Notes: generated from the letters alone by a model not told the origin. Positions 45,801-55,507 are shown, counted from the first letter of the stretch. The stretch is DNA of 64,000 nt from Salinimicrobium profundisediminis (GCF_026241755.1 NZ_JAPJDA010000008.1:92500-156499), one strand, 5' to 3'. Made by a program: numbers and translations.

Positions 45801-45964
45801 CCACTAACTTTCATCGAATTACGGTTTCCCCTAACTGCTCCTTAACAAAATTTTAATAGATTTACGGAAGTATCATAAATCCTGATGTTACCCTGCTGCT
45901 GATGGTTAATGGCATCAAAAATTTTGTGGTTGTAAAGAGTTGTATAGCATTACTTTATTAAACT

Positions 45965-46807
45965 ATGGAAGATAATAATACAAATTATTTTGTTAGAACA
46001 TTAATTGTTTTTGTATGTATTGGTATTGGCACCTTAATAGCATACAATTTTTTCAAATCTGAGCCAATCGGCGAAATAAATTCTGGCCTAATTATTTTGA
46101 TAACATTTTTAATAGTTCTGGTTTTGTCAGAATCCTTTGATAACTTTTCTATAGGAAGATTAATGACTTTGAACAGAAGAATTGAAAAAAAGGAAAGAAA
46201 AAATATAGAATTAGAAAGAAAAAATTCAGAATTATTAAACCAAATCATCAGTATTACCAATAATCAAAACCAGAGTCAAAATCTTACAAGCGTATATGGT
46301 GATTATTATGCTGATATGAAAAAAGGTAGTCAATCTAAAGAAATCGATCAGAATGTTGTTAAAGAATTACTCGATTCGATAGAAGATACTCCATTAATAA
46401 AGGAACAAGTTGATTTAATAAAAGAGGATCTTGATCAAAGAAAGCTACCATACGATTCTCCAACAGACGAAATTCTCATTAAATTTTTAGCGGGTACTCA
46501 AATAGCTTTACAATTTGAGGTTACGCATAATTTGATTTTCGGAAGTCAACTAACCCTCCTTAAAGAATTAAATTCCATTAAACCAGAAGGATTACCTGAA
46601 AAAGATATCCATAGCTATGTCTCAAAAGTTTTTAAACAATTTCCTAATGCCTATAAGGATTGGGGATACGAAAATTATCTTAATTTTCTTTATTCACATA
46701 TTCTTATCCTAAAATCAGAACAAGGAAAAATACATATAACAAAAAGAGGAGTAGAATTCCTTGCTTGGATGATAAGAAATAGTAAAAGAGAAGATAATCC
46801 ACTGTGA
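45965..46807 (+). CDS. Membrane protein with coiled coil, unknown function
   Basis: A 280-aa protein with two N-terminal membrane helices (about 10-28 and 36-55), then a charged heptad region (LNRRIEKKERKNIELERKNS) of about 40 residues, and a C-terminal helical domain (about 125-280) ending in a winged-helix-like segment (SEQGKIHITKRGVEFLAWMI). The protein is AT-rich in codon use compared with the efflux genes downstream, which might mean a different origin. No family recognised. Confidence 0.65.
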   Translation: MEDNNTNYFVRTLIVFVCIGIGTLIAYNFFKSEPIGEINSGLIILITFLIVLVLSESFDNFSIGRLMTLNRRIEKKERKNIELERKNSELLNQIISITNNQNQSQNLTSVYGDYYADMKKGSQSKEIDQNVVKELLDSIEDTPLIKEQVDLIKEDLDQRKLPYDSPTDEILIKFLAGTQIALQFEVTHNLIFGSQLTLLKELNSIKPEGLPEKDIHSYVSKVFKQFPNAYKDWGYENYLNFLYSHILILKSEQGKIHITKRGVEFLAWMIRNSKREDNPL

Positions 46808-46967
46808 AAAACGCTGAATAAAAAGGCCATATGAAAAACCCTAAACCAGTCTACAATGGAGAAACATACTCTCTCTTGTAACGCCTAATTCTCCTGATGT
46901 CAGTCAAGCTCGCCCGCTCGCACTGTTTTTATACGGGACGTTGATTGAACATGAAAAAAAACGAACT

Positions 46968-48143
46968 ATGAAACAAATATTAACAATTTTATTTTTTTTC
47001 GCTTTTTTATTTTCATTCGCACAGACAAATCCGAATCATGTATACGTTAGCGGATATTACAGAAGTAATGGGACATACGTACAGCCTCATTACCGAACAG
47101 CACCGAATAATACTAATCGAGATAATTTTTCAACAAGAGGAAATACCAATCCATACACAGGACAGGCTGGATACATTACGCGAGATAGTAATACATCTTC
47201 TACATATACCCCAAGCTCATATTCTAATTCAACTTCGACCTACCCTAATTCCACCTACAAAACAACTTCAACGAGTACATCAAATAACTCGTATAATTCA
47301 ACAAATATTTATACAACTACAAGCTCTTATGGTCAGTTATGGAGAACACCCTCGCAGTTTGATGCAATTCGCCCAATTCAGAAAGGAAGTAGTGTCAATG
47401 TAATCGAATATGATAATGGATTTTATAAAGTAATATCAAAGGGTACAATTGGATATATAAATTCTATTACCATTAATGAAAATTCAAAAATGAAAGCCCT
47501 GAAAATTGGTGCAAAGGACTATTCGAACACAAAAGGAGACAAAGCTACCATAAATGAAATATTTGACATCGAGGTTTCGAAAATCTATGCCTTACCAACC
47601 AAGTATATTTCTGCAAGAGAAGCCAATTTAAGATTAGGACCAACTACAATCACTAATACATTGACTACAATTAAGCGAAATGATAAAATTAGAATTATTG
47701 ATAATTCAACTTATAATTCATGGACGAAAATAATTGTTGAAGCTGATGACGGATTTTACATAGGATTTTTAAATAACAGTTTAATCTCTGCTTACAAAAT
47801 AGAAAACCAAGAACAGACTGATGGTCCAACCTCAGTTGTAAAGAGCTTCCTTAAACATTTAGACCAAGAAGAATTTTATAGTGCATACTCATTAACTAAT
47901 AACCCAAGTTGGAATAAAAATGGTGGATTTAGTTGGTTTTCTTCTACAGATGCATATGGCGGAATTGATTATGTAACAATTTATGAAGTTAGACTTGAAA
48001 ATGCTTATGACGACCAAGCTGTTGTATTCGCAGATTATTACTCCAGCGACCCTTTACATACTTCCAGAAGATGGAAACAAATTTTGATTTTAGAATACCA
48101 ATATGGCAAATGGAAAATAGTCAAAACCAAATTAGCGGAATAG
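46968..48143 (+). CDS. Secreted protein with Tyr/Thr-rich N-terminus and SH3-like domain
   Basis: A protein of about 391 aa with signal peptide (ending FLFSFAQ). After it, HVYVSGYYRSNGTYVQPHYR is a motif seen in small secreted proteins of many bacteria, followed by about 60 residues of Ser/Thr/Asn/Tyr-rich low complexity. An SH3b-like domain spans roughly 210-280 (SAREANLRLGPTTITNTLTT). The C-terminal part resembles a DUF4864/NTF2-like domain (VVKSFLKHLDQEEFYSAYSL). The ATG at 46968 is used; an earlier TTG would add nine charged residues before the signal. A cell-envelope role is likely. Confidence 0.72.
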   Translation: MKQILTILFFFAFLFSFAQTNPNHVYVSGYYRSNGTYVQPHYRTAPNNTNRDNFSTRGNTNPYTGQAGYITRDSNTSSTYTPSSYSNSTSTYPNSTYKTTSTSTSNNSYNSTNIYTTTSSYGQLWRTPSQFDAIRPIQKGSSVNVIEYDNGFYKVISKGTIGYINSITINENSKMKALKIGAKDYSNTKGDKATINEIFDIEVSKIYALPTKYISAREANLRLGPTTITNTLTTIKRNDKIRIIDNSTYNSWTKIIVEADDGFYIGFLNNSLISAYKIENQEQTDGPTSVVKSFLKHLDQEEFYSAYSLTNNPSWNKNGGFSWFSSTDAYGGIDYVTIYEVRLENAYDDQAVVFADYYSSDPLHTSRRWKQILILEYQYGKWKIVKTKLAE

Positions 48144-48241
48144 TACTACACACAATAAATACTAGAAATCTCACCTAAACAGGTCCGAGATCTCCTTCCC
48201 AACATCCCCTCCCCAAAACCCCCATTCCCCAACCTCCTTCT

Positions 48242-48277
48242 GTAACAAATGCTACACTTGTAGGTAACAAAAGTTAC
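48242..48277 (+). promoter_or_regulatory. Tandem palindromic operators GTAAC-N4-GTTAC before the RND efflux operon
   Basis: GTAAC-AAAA-GTTAC (48264-48277) is a perfect dyad. GTAAC-AAAT-GCTAC (48242-48255) is a second with one mismatch, start to start 22 bp, so both lie on one DNA face. They end about 23 bp before the -7 box TACTTTTG (48300-48307), covering the -33 region. A repressor or Crp/Fnr-like regulator site is likely; the regulator is not in the window. Confidence 0.6.
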
Positions 48278-48325
48278 TGACCACCGCCTTCTCTAAGGGT
48301 ACTTTTGTCTCACAAATTTTAAGAG

Positions 48326-49645
48326 ATGAAAAGAACAAGAACCCTATTCTTATTTCCGCTACTGTTTTTTGGACTCCTGTTACAGGCCCAGGAACCAGTT
48401 TCTATAGGAAAAGAAGAAGTCCTGCAACGAGTGCAGGAGAATAACAGCCAATTGAGGATCTCCCAACAGGAGTTCCTGGCAGCCCGGGCACAATACCGGC
48501 AGACCAACGCGGTCTTTTTACCTAACATAAGCGTCTCCCACACCGGGATGACCACCAATAATCCCCTGATGGCCTTCGGTTTCAAACTGAACCAGGAGAT
48601 CGTCACCCAGGCCGATTTTGATCTGTCAAGGCTCAATAACCCCGACCGTATCGACAATTTCGCTACCAAAGTGGAAGTTCAGCAACCACTGGTGAACCTC
48701 GATGGCTTCTGGAAACGCGGTGCTGCGAAGAACAAGATGGAGGCTACCGAGCTGCAGGGCGTACGCACCGGGGACCACATGAAACTCGAAACCGAAAAAG
48801 CCTATATGCAGTTACAGCTCGCCCATAAAGCGGTGGCCGTACTGGAGCAGGCGCTGGAAACAGCGCAGGCGAACCTGAGACTGGCCGAAAATAATTTTAA
48901 ACAGGGATACCTGCAGCGATCTGATGTGCTGGCCGTGGAAGTCCGCGTGACCGAGGTAAATAATCAGTTACAGTACGCCAGGAGCAACGTGCAGAACGCG
49001 AGCGATTACCTCATGTTCCTCATGGGCGAATCCCTTGACGTGGTGCTGCTGCCTGCAGATTCTTTGAGCGTGCAGATGAACGTAGTGACCTCTCCTGCCC
49101 TTCCCGGCGACCGTGCCGACATTAAAGCTATGGAGCTGGCTACCGATGCCCGTAAGAAAATGTATACGGCCTCAAAAATGGCATTTTTACCACGCCTTAA
49201 TGCCTTTGGAAGCTATGAATTGTATGACGACGAGATCTTCCAGGGAGACGCAAACGGATACATGGCAGGAGTGGCACTGACATGGGACCTTTTTGAAGGA
49301 AGCAAACGCTTCGGAAAGACCCAGCAATCCAAAGCCGAATACAAACAGGCAGAACTGGAACTGGAACAACACGTACAACAGAGTCAGCTGGAACTAAACC
49401 GCGCCATCCGTGCTTTACAGGATGCAGAGAACAAACTGCACCTCACCCAACTGGCCCTGGAACAATCAAAAGAAGCCCTGCGAATCCGTAACAACCGCTA
49501 TGAGCAAGGCCTGGAAAAAACCACAGATCTGTTAGGAGCCGAAACCCAGTTTTCAGAAAAACAACTGGAGTATTACCAGACGGTATATGAGTATAACTAT
49601 GCGGTAGCGTATATAGAATTTTTAACGAGTAGTATTGAGAATTGA
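48326..49645 (+). CDS. tolC: TolC-family outer-membrane efflux channel
   Basis: A 439-aa outer-membrane efflux protein with signal peptide (ending GLLLQAQ). Two repeated halves each carry long helices: NNSQLRISQQEFLAARAQYR and KAVAVLEQALETAQANLRLA in the first, RFGKTQQSKAEYKQAELELE and LTQLALEQSKEALRIRNNRY in the second. It forms the exit duct of the RND pump encoded by the next two genes. A copy of the AAAAATGGCATTTTT palindrome lies in the coding sequence at 49174-49188. A TAnnTTTG promoter element is 19 bp before the ATG. Confidence 0.93.
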   Translation: MKRTRTLFLFPLLFFGLLLQAQEPVSIGKEEVLQRVQENNSQLRISQQEFLAARAQYRQTNAVFLPNISVSHTGMTTNNPLMAFGFKLNQEIVTQADFDLSRLNNPDRIDNFATKVEVQQPLVNLDGFWKRGAAKNKMEATELQGVRTGDHMKLETEKAYMQLQLAHKAVAVLEQALETAQANLRLAENNFKQGYLQRSDVLAVEVRVTEVNNQLQYARSNVQNASDYLMFLMGESLDVVLLPADSLSVQMNVVTSPALPGDRADIKAMELATDARKKMYTASKMAFLPRLNAFGSYELYDDEIFQGDANGYMAGVALTWDLFEGSKRFGKTQQSKAEYKQAELELEQHVQQSQLELNRAIRALQDAENKLHLTQLALEQSKEALRIRNNRYEQGLEKTTDLLGAETQFSEKQLEYYQTVYEYNYAVAYIEFLTSSIEN

Positions 49646-49878
49646 GTAGTGAGTATTGAGATGAAGCACCAAATTCCAAGCACCAAAACCACTCTAAAAT
49701 GCTTTTTTCGGCTCCCTTTAGGGCGGGGCAAAACGAAAAAAGAGTTTGAAAAACAAATGTCACACTGAGCCCAACAGCGAAGCAGGAGGAAAAGTCGAAG
49801 TGCTTCGTGACCGAGAACCGAGAACCGACAACCAAAAAAACCTTGAACATTAAACCTTGAACATTGAACTATATAGAA
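49646..49878. repeat. Spacer of word-like repeats between tolC and the adaptor gene
   Basis: Contains TTGAGAATTGAGTAGTGAG, a reverse-strand copy of the TTTGGTGCTTGGAATTTGGTG module of the 39-46 kb blocks, GACCGAGAACCGAGAACCGA, and CCTTGAACATTAAACCTTGA. No gene. Confidence 0.65.
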
Positions 49879-50961
49879 ATGAAAAAAACAATATACACAA
49901 TAGCATTAGCTTCCCTGGGATTATTCGCGACGAGCTGTGGGAGCGATGATAAAAAACAGGCTGCGAATGAAGGGCCGGTAGTGCCCGTGCAGGTGGAAAC
50001 ACCATCGGGGGCGGGAGACAGATTTCTCACTGCCAGCGGACAAATTGAAGCAGTGAACAGCGCCAACCTCAGCACCCGCATGATGGGATTCATAGATGAC
50101 ATCCATGTGAATGTGGGAGACAAAGTGAACAAAGGCCAGTTACTGGTCTCTATCAATAACTCTGACCTGCAGGCAAAACGCGCCCAGGTAAACGCCGGCA
50201 TCACCGAAGCTGAGGCCGCTTACCGAAATGCTGAAAAAGATTACCAAAGATTCAAAGCGCTTTTCGAAGAGCAATCGGCATCTCAGAAGGAAATGGACGA
50301 CCAGACTGCCCGTTTCGAGATGGCGCAGGCCCGCCTGGAAGCCGCCAAACAAATGAGAAATGAGGTGAACTCGCAGTTCGCTTATGTAAATATTCGCGCT
50401 CCGTTTAGCGGGGTCATCACTAACAAGTTCGCCGAGGAAGGTACTATGGCCAATCCGGGTCAGCCGCTTTTAGCCGTAGAAGCTCCGGGGAATTTCGAGG
50501 TGACTGCAAGAGTTGCGGAGTCCAATATCTCAAGGATAGAAACAGGAACAAAAGTGGACGTCATTGTAAAGTCTGTTGAGCAGACTGTTCCCGGCACCGT
50601 GGCGGAAGTTAGTACTTCGGCCAGTAACACCGGCGGACAATACCTGGTGAAAGTAGCTCTTGAAGATACTGAAGCAGATTTGAAATCGGGGATGTATGCT
50701 ACAGTGAGATTTCCGGTGGAGAAGCAGGAAAGTACTGCTCAAGCGGTAATGATCCCCACAGAAGCTATTGTGACCCGCGGCGACCTGAAAGGTGTTTACA
50801 CGGTGAGTCAGCAGAATACCGCGATGCTGAGATGGCTAAGGCTGGGAAGGACTTATGGAGACCGGGTAGAAGTCCTTAGCGGACTAAACCCTGACGAGGC
50901 CTACATAGTTACGGCAGACGGAAAATTGTTCAACGGAGCAAAAGTGAGCATTCAGGAGTAA
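49879..50961 (+). CDS. RND efflux periplasmic adaptor (AcrA-like)
   Basis: A 360-aa lipoprotein with signal ending LFATSC, HlyD-family lipoyl halves (MGFIDDIHVNVGDKVNKGQL and NIRAPFSGVITNKFAEEGTM), a coiled-coil hairpin between them (AEAAYRNAEKDYQRFKALFE) and barrel/membrane-proximal domains (DVIVKSVEQTVPGTVAEVST). It links the TolC channel upstream with the AcrB-type pump downstream. The TTG 15 bp upstream is open, but the ATG with an ideal lipoprotein signal is chosen. Confidence 0.93.
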   Translation: MKKTIYTIALASLGLFATSCGSDDKKQAANEGPVVPVQVETPSGAGDRFLTASGQIEAVNSANLSTRMMGFIDDIHVNVGDKVNKGQLLVSINNSDLQAKRAQVNAGITEAEAAYRNAEKDYQRFKALFEEQSASQKEMDDQTARFEMAQARLEAAKQMRNEVNSQFAYVNIRAPFSGVITNKFAEEGTMANPGQPLLAVEAPGNFEVTARVAESNISRIETGTKVDVIVKSVEQTVPGTVAEVSTSASNTGGQYLVKVALEDTEADLKSGMYATVRFPVEKQESTAQAVMIPTEAIVTRGDLKGVYTVSQQNTAMLRWLRLGRTYGDRVEVLSGLNPDEAYIVTADGKLFNGAKVSIQE

Positions 50962-50989
50962 AAATATTGCGTGAGGGATAGAGGCAGCT

Positions 50990-51062
50990 ACCCCGCCTGC
51001 CGGCAGGCAGGCGTGTAGCGCCGAAAGCCCGACCCCACTGAAGCTTCAGCGAAAGTGGGGGC
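50990..51062 (+). repeat. GC-rich intergenic palindromes between adaptor and pump genes
   Basis: Two structures: the palindrome CCTGCCGGCAGG (50996-51007), and a hairpin CCCCACT / AGTGGGG (51033-51060) with CTGAAGCTTCAG inside. They are far more GC-rich than the genes around them. They sit mid-operon and lack T-runs, so they are not simple terminators; they may be processing or attenuation elements, or copies of a mobile REP-like repeat. Confidence 0.6.
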
Positions 51063-51085
51063 ACGCCCAACCAGATATAAAAAAT

Positions 51086-54000
51086 ATGAAAGAAGGATTA
51101 GCAGGCAAGATCGCCAAAGGCTTTATAAATTCGAAATTGACGGTGTTGCTCATGATCGTGTTCATGATCGTGGGGGTGTACGCGTCGTTTTTAATTCCGC
51201 GCGAGGAAGAGCCGCAGATCGACGTGCCCATGGCCGACATTTTTGTAGGCTACCCGGGTGCCAGCCCTACCGAGGTGGAACAGCGCATTATCAAACCCCT
51301 GGAAAAGATGGTTTCCAATATTCCGGGTGTGGAGTACGTCTACTCTACCTCCATGGAAGAACAGGGGATGTTGATCGTGCAGTTCTACGTGGGCGAGGAT
51401 ATTGAACGTTCGTATGTGAAGCTCTACAACGAGCTCATGAAGAACATGGACCAGTTTCCGCCAAATGTTACTCAGCCGCTGGTGAAGACCCGGGCTATTG
51501 ACGACGTTCCGGTACTGGGACTCACCCTGTGGAGCGAAAATTATGATGATTACCAGCTGCGCCAAATGGCCAACGAGCTGCGCCATGAGATCGAAAAGGT
51601 GGAGGATGTTTCTATTGTGAACACCATTGGTGGCCGTGACAGGCAACTGCGCGTGGTGCTCGACAAGGACAGGATGGCTGCCAGCGGAGTTGATATGCTG
51701 AGGGTTTCTGAAAAGATCCAGGCATCGAATCAGCAACTTTCCTCCGGAAGTTTTGACCGCAACGACAGTGAAATCCTGGTTAGTTCCGGAAGCTTTTTGG
51801 AATCCCCTCAGGATGTGGAAAACCTCATTGTAGGCGTAAACAATGGGCAGCCGGTGTACCTGAAACAGATCGCAACAGTAAAAGACGGACCTGAGATCTC
51901 TAAATCCTATGTGAATTTTGGATTTGGGCAGGCAATAAATGCTTCGGAAAATTATCCTGGGGAATATCCCGCGGTAACCTTATCTGTCGCCAAACGTAAG
52001 GGAGCAGATGCGATGAAGATCGCTGATGTTATCCTGGAGAAAGTTGAGCACCTGCAAACAAACCTTATCCCCGAAGATGTACACGTGGAAGTAACCCGTA
52101 ACTACGGGGAAACTGCTTCGCACAAGGTAGGAGAACTTTTACTGCACCTTATTGGTGCGATCATAGCGGTAACTCTTGTTGTAATGCTGGCCATGGGATG
52201 GCGCGGCGGACTGGTAGTATTCCTTTCGGTACCTATCACCTTTGCCCTTACGCTGCTCAGTTATTACATGCTGGATTACACCCTGAACAGAATTACTTTG
52301 TTCGCCCTGGTTTTCGTAACAGGTATCGTAGTGGATGACTCGATCATTATTGCCGAGAACATGCACCGGCACTTTAAGATGAAACGCCTGCCGTTCAAAC
52401 AGGCTGCACTATACGCCATCAACGAGGTAGGAAACCCTACAATCCTGGCGACCTTTACTGTGATCGCTTCGGTACTGCCGATGGCTTTCGTAAGCGGACT
52501 GATGGGACCTTATATGAGCCCCATGCCGATTGGAGCTTCCATTGCAATGATCCTGTCACTTTTCGTGGCACTTACAATTACTCCGTACCTCGGATTCATC
52601 TTTTTGCGTGAAAAGGAGAAGAAAGGTAAACCGGTAAAAGAGGCTGAAAAAGGAATCGAGGATTCGATGATCTATCGCGTCTATAAACGCTTTGAGGAGC
52701 CACTTATTGACAATGCCAAAATCCGTTGGGGATTCCTTGGTCTTACCATTCTACTTCTGCTGGGCTCTGTTGCCTTATTCTTTACGGAAGATGTGGCCGT
52801 GAAAATGCTGCCTTTTGACAACAAGAACGAATTCCAGGTAGTCATTGACATGCCGGAAGGAACAACTTTAGAAAGAACAGCGGTAGTGACCAAAGAAATA
52901 GGTCAATACCTGAACCAGAGTCCGCAGGTGGTGAATTACCAGACGTACATTGGCACCTCTGCCCCTATCACCTTTAACGGATTGGTGCGGCACTACGACC
53001 TGAGAGGCGCGAGCAACACCGCCGATATTCAGGTGAACCTGCTTCCAAAAGGAGATCGTGACCTACAAAGTCATGACATTGCTAAACTGCTGCGTCCGGA
53101 TATCCAGGCCATAGGAGATAAATACGGAGCAAACATCAAGCTGGTGGAAGTTCCGCCCGGACCTCCGGTTTTGTCTACCATAGTCGCGGAGGTCTACGGA
53201 CCCGATTATGAGACACAGATCGCACTGGCTGACAGTATTCAGACCATACTTCACAATACCGAAGATGTGGTGGATATCGACTGGATGGTGGAAGCCGATC
53301 AAAAGGAATACAAGTTCGAGATCGACAAAGAAAAAGCGATGCTGTATGGGATCGCACCTCAGCAGATCGTGTACACGTTGAACTCTGCTTTAGGAGAAAG
53401 GGCGATCACGCAACTGTACGATGAGGAGGCTACCCAGCGGGTAGGCATTGTACTGGCGCTGGATGAGGAAGAAAAATCTTCGGTTGAGGATATCATGAAC
53501 ATTCAGATCGCTTCCCAAAGTGGTCAAATGATCCCTATTACCGACCTGGTAACACCAACGGAGGTGACCAGGGACAAAAGCATCTATCGCAAGAACCAGA
53601 AGCGCGTGGTATATGTGCTGGCCGATATGGCCGGGGAACTGGAGAGTCCGGTTTACGCGATCCTGGGAATGGAAGAAAAACTGAAGGAGATAGAACTGCC
53701 TGCAGGATACGAGATCAGCGACCTTTATATGGGTCAGCCGCAATATGAAGATGACTATACCGTGAAGTGGGACGGAGAGTGGCAGATCACCCTGGAGGTA
53801 TTCCGCGATCTTGGAATTGCCTTCCTCGGAGTAATTGTGATCATTTACATCCTGATCGTGGGCTGGTTCCAAAACTTTAAGGCACCGATCGTTATGATGG
53901 TAGCTATTCCGCTATCGCTTATCGGGATCGTGCTGGGTCACTGGATCATGGGCGCCTTCTTTACCGCCACCTCCTTCATAGGGATGATCGCGCTGGCCGG

Positions 54001-54337
54001 GATCATGGTGCGAAACTCGGTGCTGCTCATTGACTTTGTGAACCTGCGACTGGAAGACGGAATTCCGTTGAAACAGGCGGTGATCGAAGCCGGAGCAGTG
54101 AGAACAACGCCTATCCTGTTAACTGCAGGTACGGTAGTGATCGGAGCCTTTGTGATCCTCTTCGACCCAATTTTCCAGGGACTTGCTATTTCGTTGATGG
54201 GAGGAACGATCGTTTCAACATTCCTTACGCTATTAGTAGTGCCGTTAGTGTACTACATGATTGAAAGGAAGAAGTATGAGGACAGGGATGTGAAGCCTGA
54301 AGTTGAAGAAAAACGAGAAACTGAGGAAGTTCTTTAG
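51086..54337 (+). CDS. RND multidrug efflux pump, inner-membrane permease (AcrB/MdtB-like)
   Basis: A 1083-aa transporter of 12 membrane helices and two large periplasmic loops. It has the N-terminal SFLIPREEEPQIDVPMADI, the proton-relay pair in helix 4 (VTGIVVDDSIIIAEN, two aspartates), GNPTILATFTVIASVLPMAF and the late GMIALAGIMVRNSVLLIDF. The paired aspartates and missing CzcA D-D-E pattern make it a drug/amphiphile or broad-specificity pump, not a metal pump. It completes the three-part system with the two genes upstream. The terminal 25 residues are charged. Confidence 0.94.
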   Translation: MKEGLAGKIAKGFINSKLTVLLMIVFMIVGVYASFLIPREEEPQIDVPMADIFVGYPGASPTEVEQRIIKPLEKMVSNIPGVEYVYSTSMEEQGMLIVQFYVGEDIERSYVKLYNELMKNMDQFPPNVTQPLVKTRAIDDVPVLGLTLWSENYDDYQLRQMANELRHEIEKVEDVSIVNTIGGRDRQLRVVLDKDRMAASGVDMLRVSEKIQASNQQLSSGSFDRNDSEILVSSGSFLESPQDVENLIVGVNNGQPVYLKQIATVKDGPEISKSYVNFGFGQAINASENYPGEYPAVTLSVAKRKGADAMKIADVILEKVEHLQTNLIPEDVHVEVTRNYGETASHKVGELLLHLIGAIIAVTLVVMLAMGWRGGLVVFLSVPITFALTLLSYYMLDYTLNRITLFALVFVTGIVVDDSIIIAENMHRHFKMKRLPFKQAALYAINEVGNPTILATFTVIASVLPMAFVSGLMGPYMSPMPIGASIAMILSLFVALTITPYLGFIFLREKEKKGKPVKEAEKGIEDSMIYRVYKRFEEPLIDNAKIRWGFLGLTILLLLGSVALFFTEDVAVKMLPFDNKNEFQVVIDMPEGTTLERTAVVTKEIGQYLNQSPQVVNYQTYIGTSAPITFNGLVRHYDLRGASNTADIQVNLLPKGDRDLQSHDIAKLLRPDIQAIGDKYGANIKLVEVPPGPPVLSTIVAEVYGPDYETQIALADSIQTILHNTEDVVDIDWMVEADQKEYKFEIDKEKAMLYGIAPQQIVYTLNSALGERAITQLYDEEATQRVGIVLALDEEEKSSVEDIMNIQIASQSGQMIPITDLVTPTEVTRDKSIYRKNQKRVVYVLADMAGELESPVYAILGMEEKLKEIELPAGYEISDLYMGQPQYEDDYTVKWDGEWQITLEVFRDLGIAFLGVIVIIYILIVGWFQNFKAPIVMMVAIPLSLIGIVLGHWIMGAFFTATSFIGMIALAGIMVRNSVLLIDFVNLRLEDGIPLKQAVIEAGAVRTTPILLTAGTVVIGAFVILFDPIFQGLAISLMGGTIVSTFLTLLVVPLVYYMIERKKYEDRDVKPEVEEKRETEEVL

Positions 54338-54773
54338 TTGTAAGTTATCAGTTGTGAGTTGTCAGTTGTGGGTTACGAGTTGCGGGTTGCGAGTAACGGG
54401 TCGTGAGTTGTAGGTGAAGCTCCAAATTCCAAGCACCAAATTCCAAACCTGTCACCTCGGCACCAATTTGAAGTACAATCATGTTCTGTAGCTTCTTTTT
54501 TGTAAGTGTAGTGATTCACCGGCGTTAAAAATTTTTGAAGCCTTAGAGAAAATTTAGCCGGGGGAGCACGGTTCCAATTTGCGGGAGCAAAATTGGAAAC
54601 ACCTATCAAAAAAGTGTCCTTTTTTTGGTTCGTTTTTATTGCATCCGACGAACGAAGAGAGAGGAATGCACAGCAAAAAAATGAACAGACATGAAAAGAA
54701 GTGAATTATAATCGACCAGAGGGAGTAAATAAAACTTGATGCTCCCCGAAGAATTAAACTTAAATCCAAGTAA
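54338..54773. repeat. Spacer of word-like GTTG/GGGT repeats and a hairpin after the efflux operon
   Basis: Starts with degenerate direct repeats of the type GAGTTGTCAGTTGTGGGTT, then a reverse copy of the CACCAAATTCCAAGCACC module. At about 54571-54599 TTCCAATTT and AAATTGGAA form a hairpin, followed by GGTTCG...CGAAC-type pairings. No gene; an open frame on the minus strand is not convincing. Confidence 0.55.
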
Positions 54774-55079
54774 ATGAAATTACTAATAGTCACCAGCGTA
54801 GTCGCCTTCCAGAAAGATGTACTAAAGCTGTTCAAAAAAGCAAATATTGAAGCCTTTAGTTCTTCGGAAATAGACGGCTACAAAAATGGAAATTCCCTGG
54901 TCGCGACGCAGAGCTGGTTTCCGGGGGAAAAAGGTGGCAATGAATCCGTTATGCTCTTCTCCTTCACAGATGAAGAAAAGATCTCAGATCTTTTTAAGTA
55001 CCTGAAAGAGTACAATCAAAAACTGGAAACCAATAATCCCGTGCGTGCGGTAGTGTTACCTGTAGAACAATCGCTTTAA
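54774..55079 (+). CDS. Small PII-like (CutA/DUF3240-type) protein
   Basis: A 101-aa protein with the alternating beta-alpha-beta layout of PII-like proteins: MKLLIVTSVVAFQKDVLKLF, then a loop, ESVMLFSFTDEEKISDLFKY and VRAVVLPVEQ. Such proteins often sit with RND efflux genes, where they may sense metals or nucleotides. The family name is from memory and uncertain. Confidence 0.6.
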   Translation: MKLLIVTSVVAFQKDVLKLFKKANIEAFSSSEIDGYKNGNSLVATQSWFPGEKGGNESVMLFSFTDEEKISDLFKYLKEYNQKLETNNPVRAVVLPVEQSL

Positions 55080-55140
55080 CACTAAACAACGATCAATAAA
55101 CAATTAACAATTATCAGTTAACCACTAAAAATTAAAGATT

Positions 55141-55362
55141 ATGCTAAACAGAGTAATACGCGGTATAGCCGGAACATTTATCCTCATAAGCCTTTTACTG
55201 GCCGTTTATGTGAATATCAACTGGTTGTGGTTCACAGCTTTTGTGGGAGTGAATCTGCTGCAATCCTCCATTACCCGCTGGTGTTTGATGGAAGACATCC
55301 TGAAGAAATTCGGAATAAAAGATGAAAAAGCACATAATCAGAAGTCCGGTTCAAAGATATGA
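55141..55362 (+). CDS. DUF2892-type small membrane protein
   Basis: A 73-aa protein with two membrane spans: GIAGTFILISLLLAVYV and WFTAFVGVNLLQSSI, then RWCLMEDILKKFGI. This is the pattern of the YgaP-like DUF2892 family, often found with rhodanese or efflux genes. The Cys in RWC is typical. It is likely co-transcribed with the PII-like gene 61 bp upstream. Confidence 0.75.
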   Translation: MLNRVIRGIAGTFILISLLLAVYVNINWLWFTAFVGVNLLQSSITRWCLMEDILKKFGIKDEKAHNQKSGSKI

Positions 55363-55507
55363 GTTGCGGGTTTCGGGTTCAGGTCAACGATCAAAATCCC
55401 ATTCTTTATAGAATTTATTTAGACTACAGCTGAAAATTCCAGAATATGATAAATCGCATGTTTTGGATATTGCCGGCTGTTTATATTTATCTGTTAAACC
55501 ACTGTTT

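Noticed and set aside
48242..48277. Naming the GTAAC dyads as HcpR sites
   Set aside because: Similar dyads have been linked to Crp/Fnr-type regulators, but I cannot verify the consensus for this phylum and no such gene is in the window.
54554..54835. 93-aa minus-strand frame after the efflux pump
   Set aside because: It runs through the hairpin spacer and overlaps the PII-like gene antisense; no supporting features.
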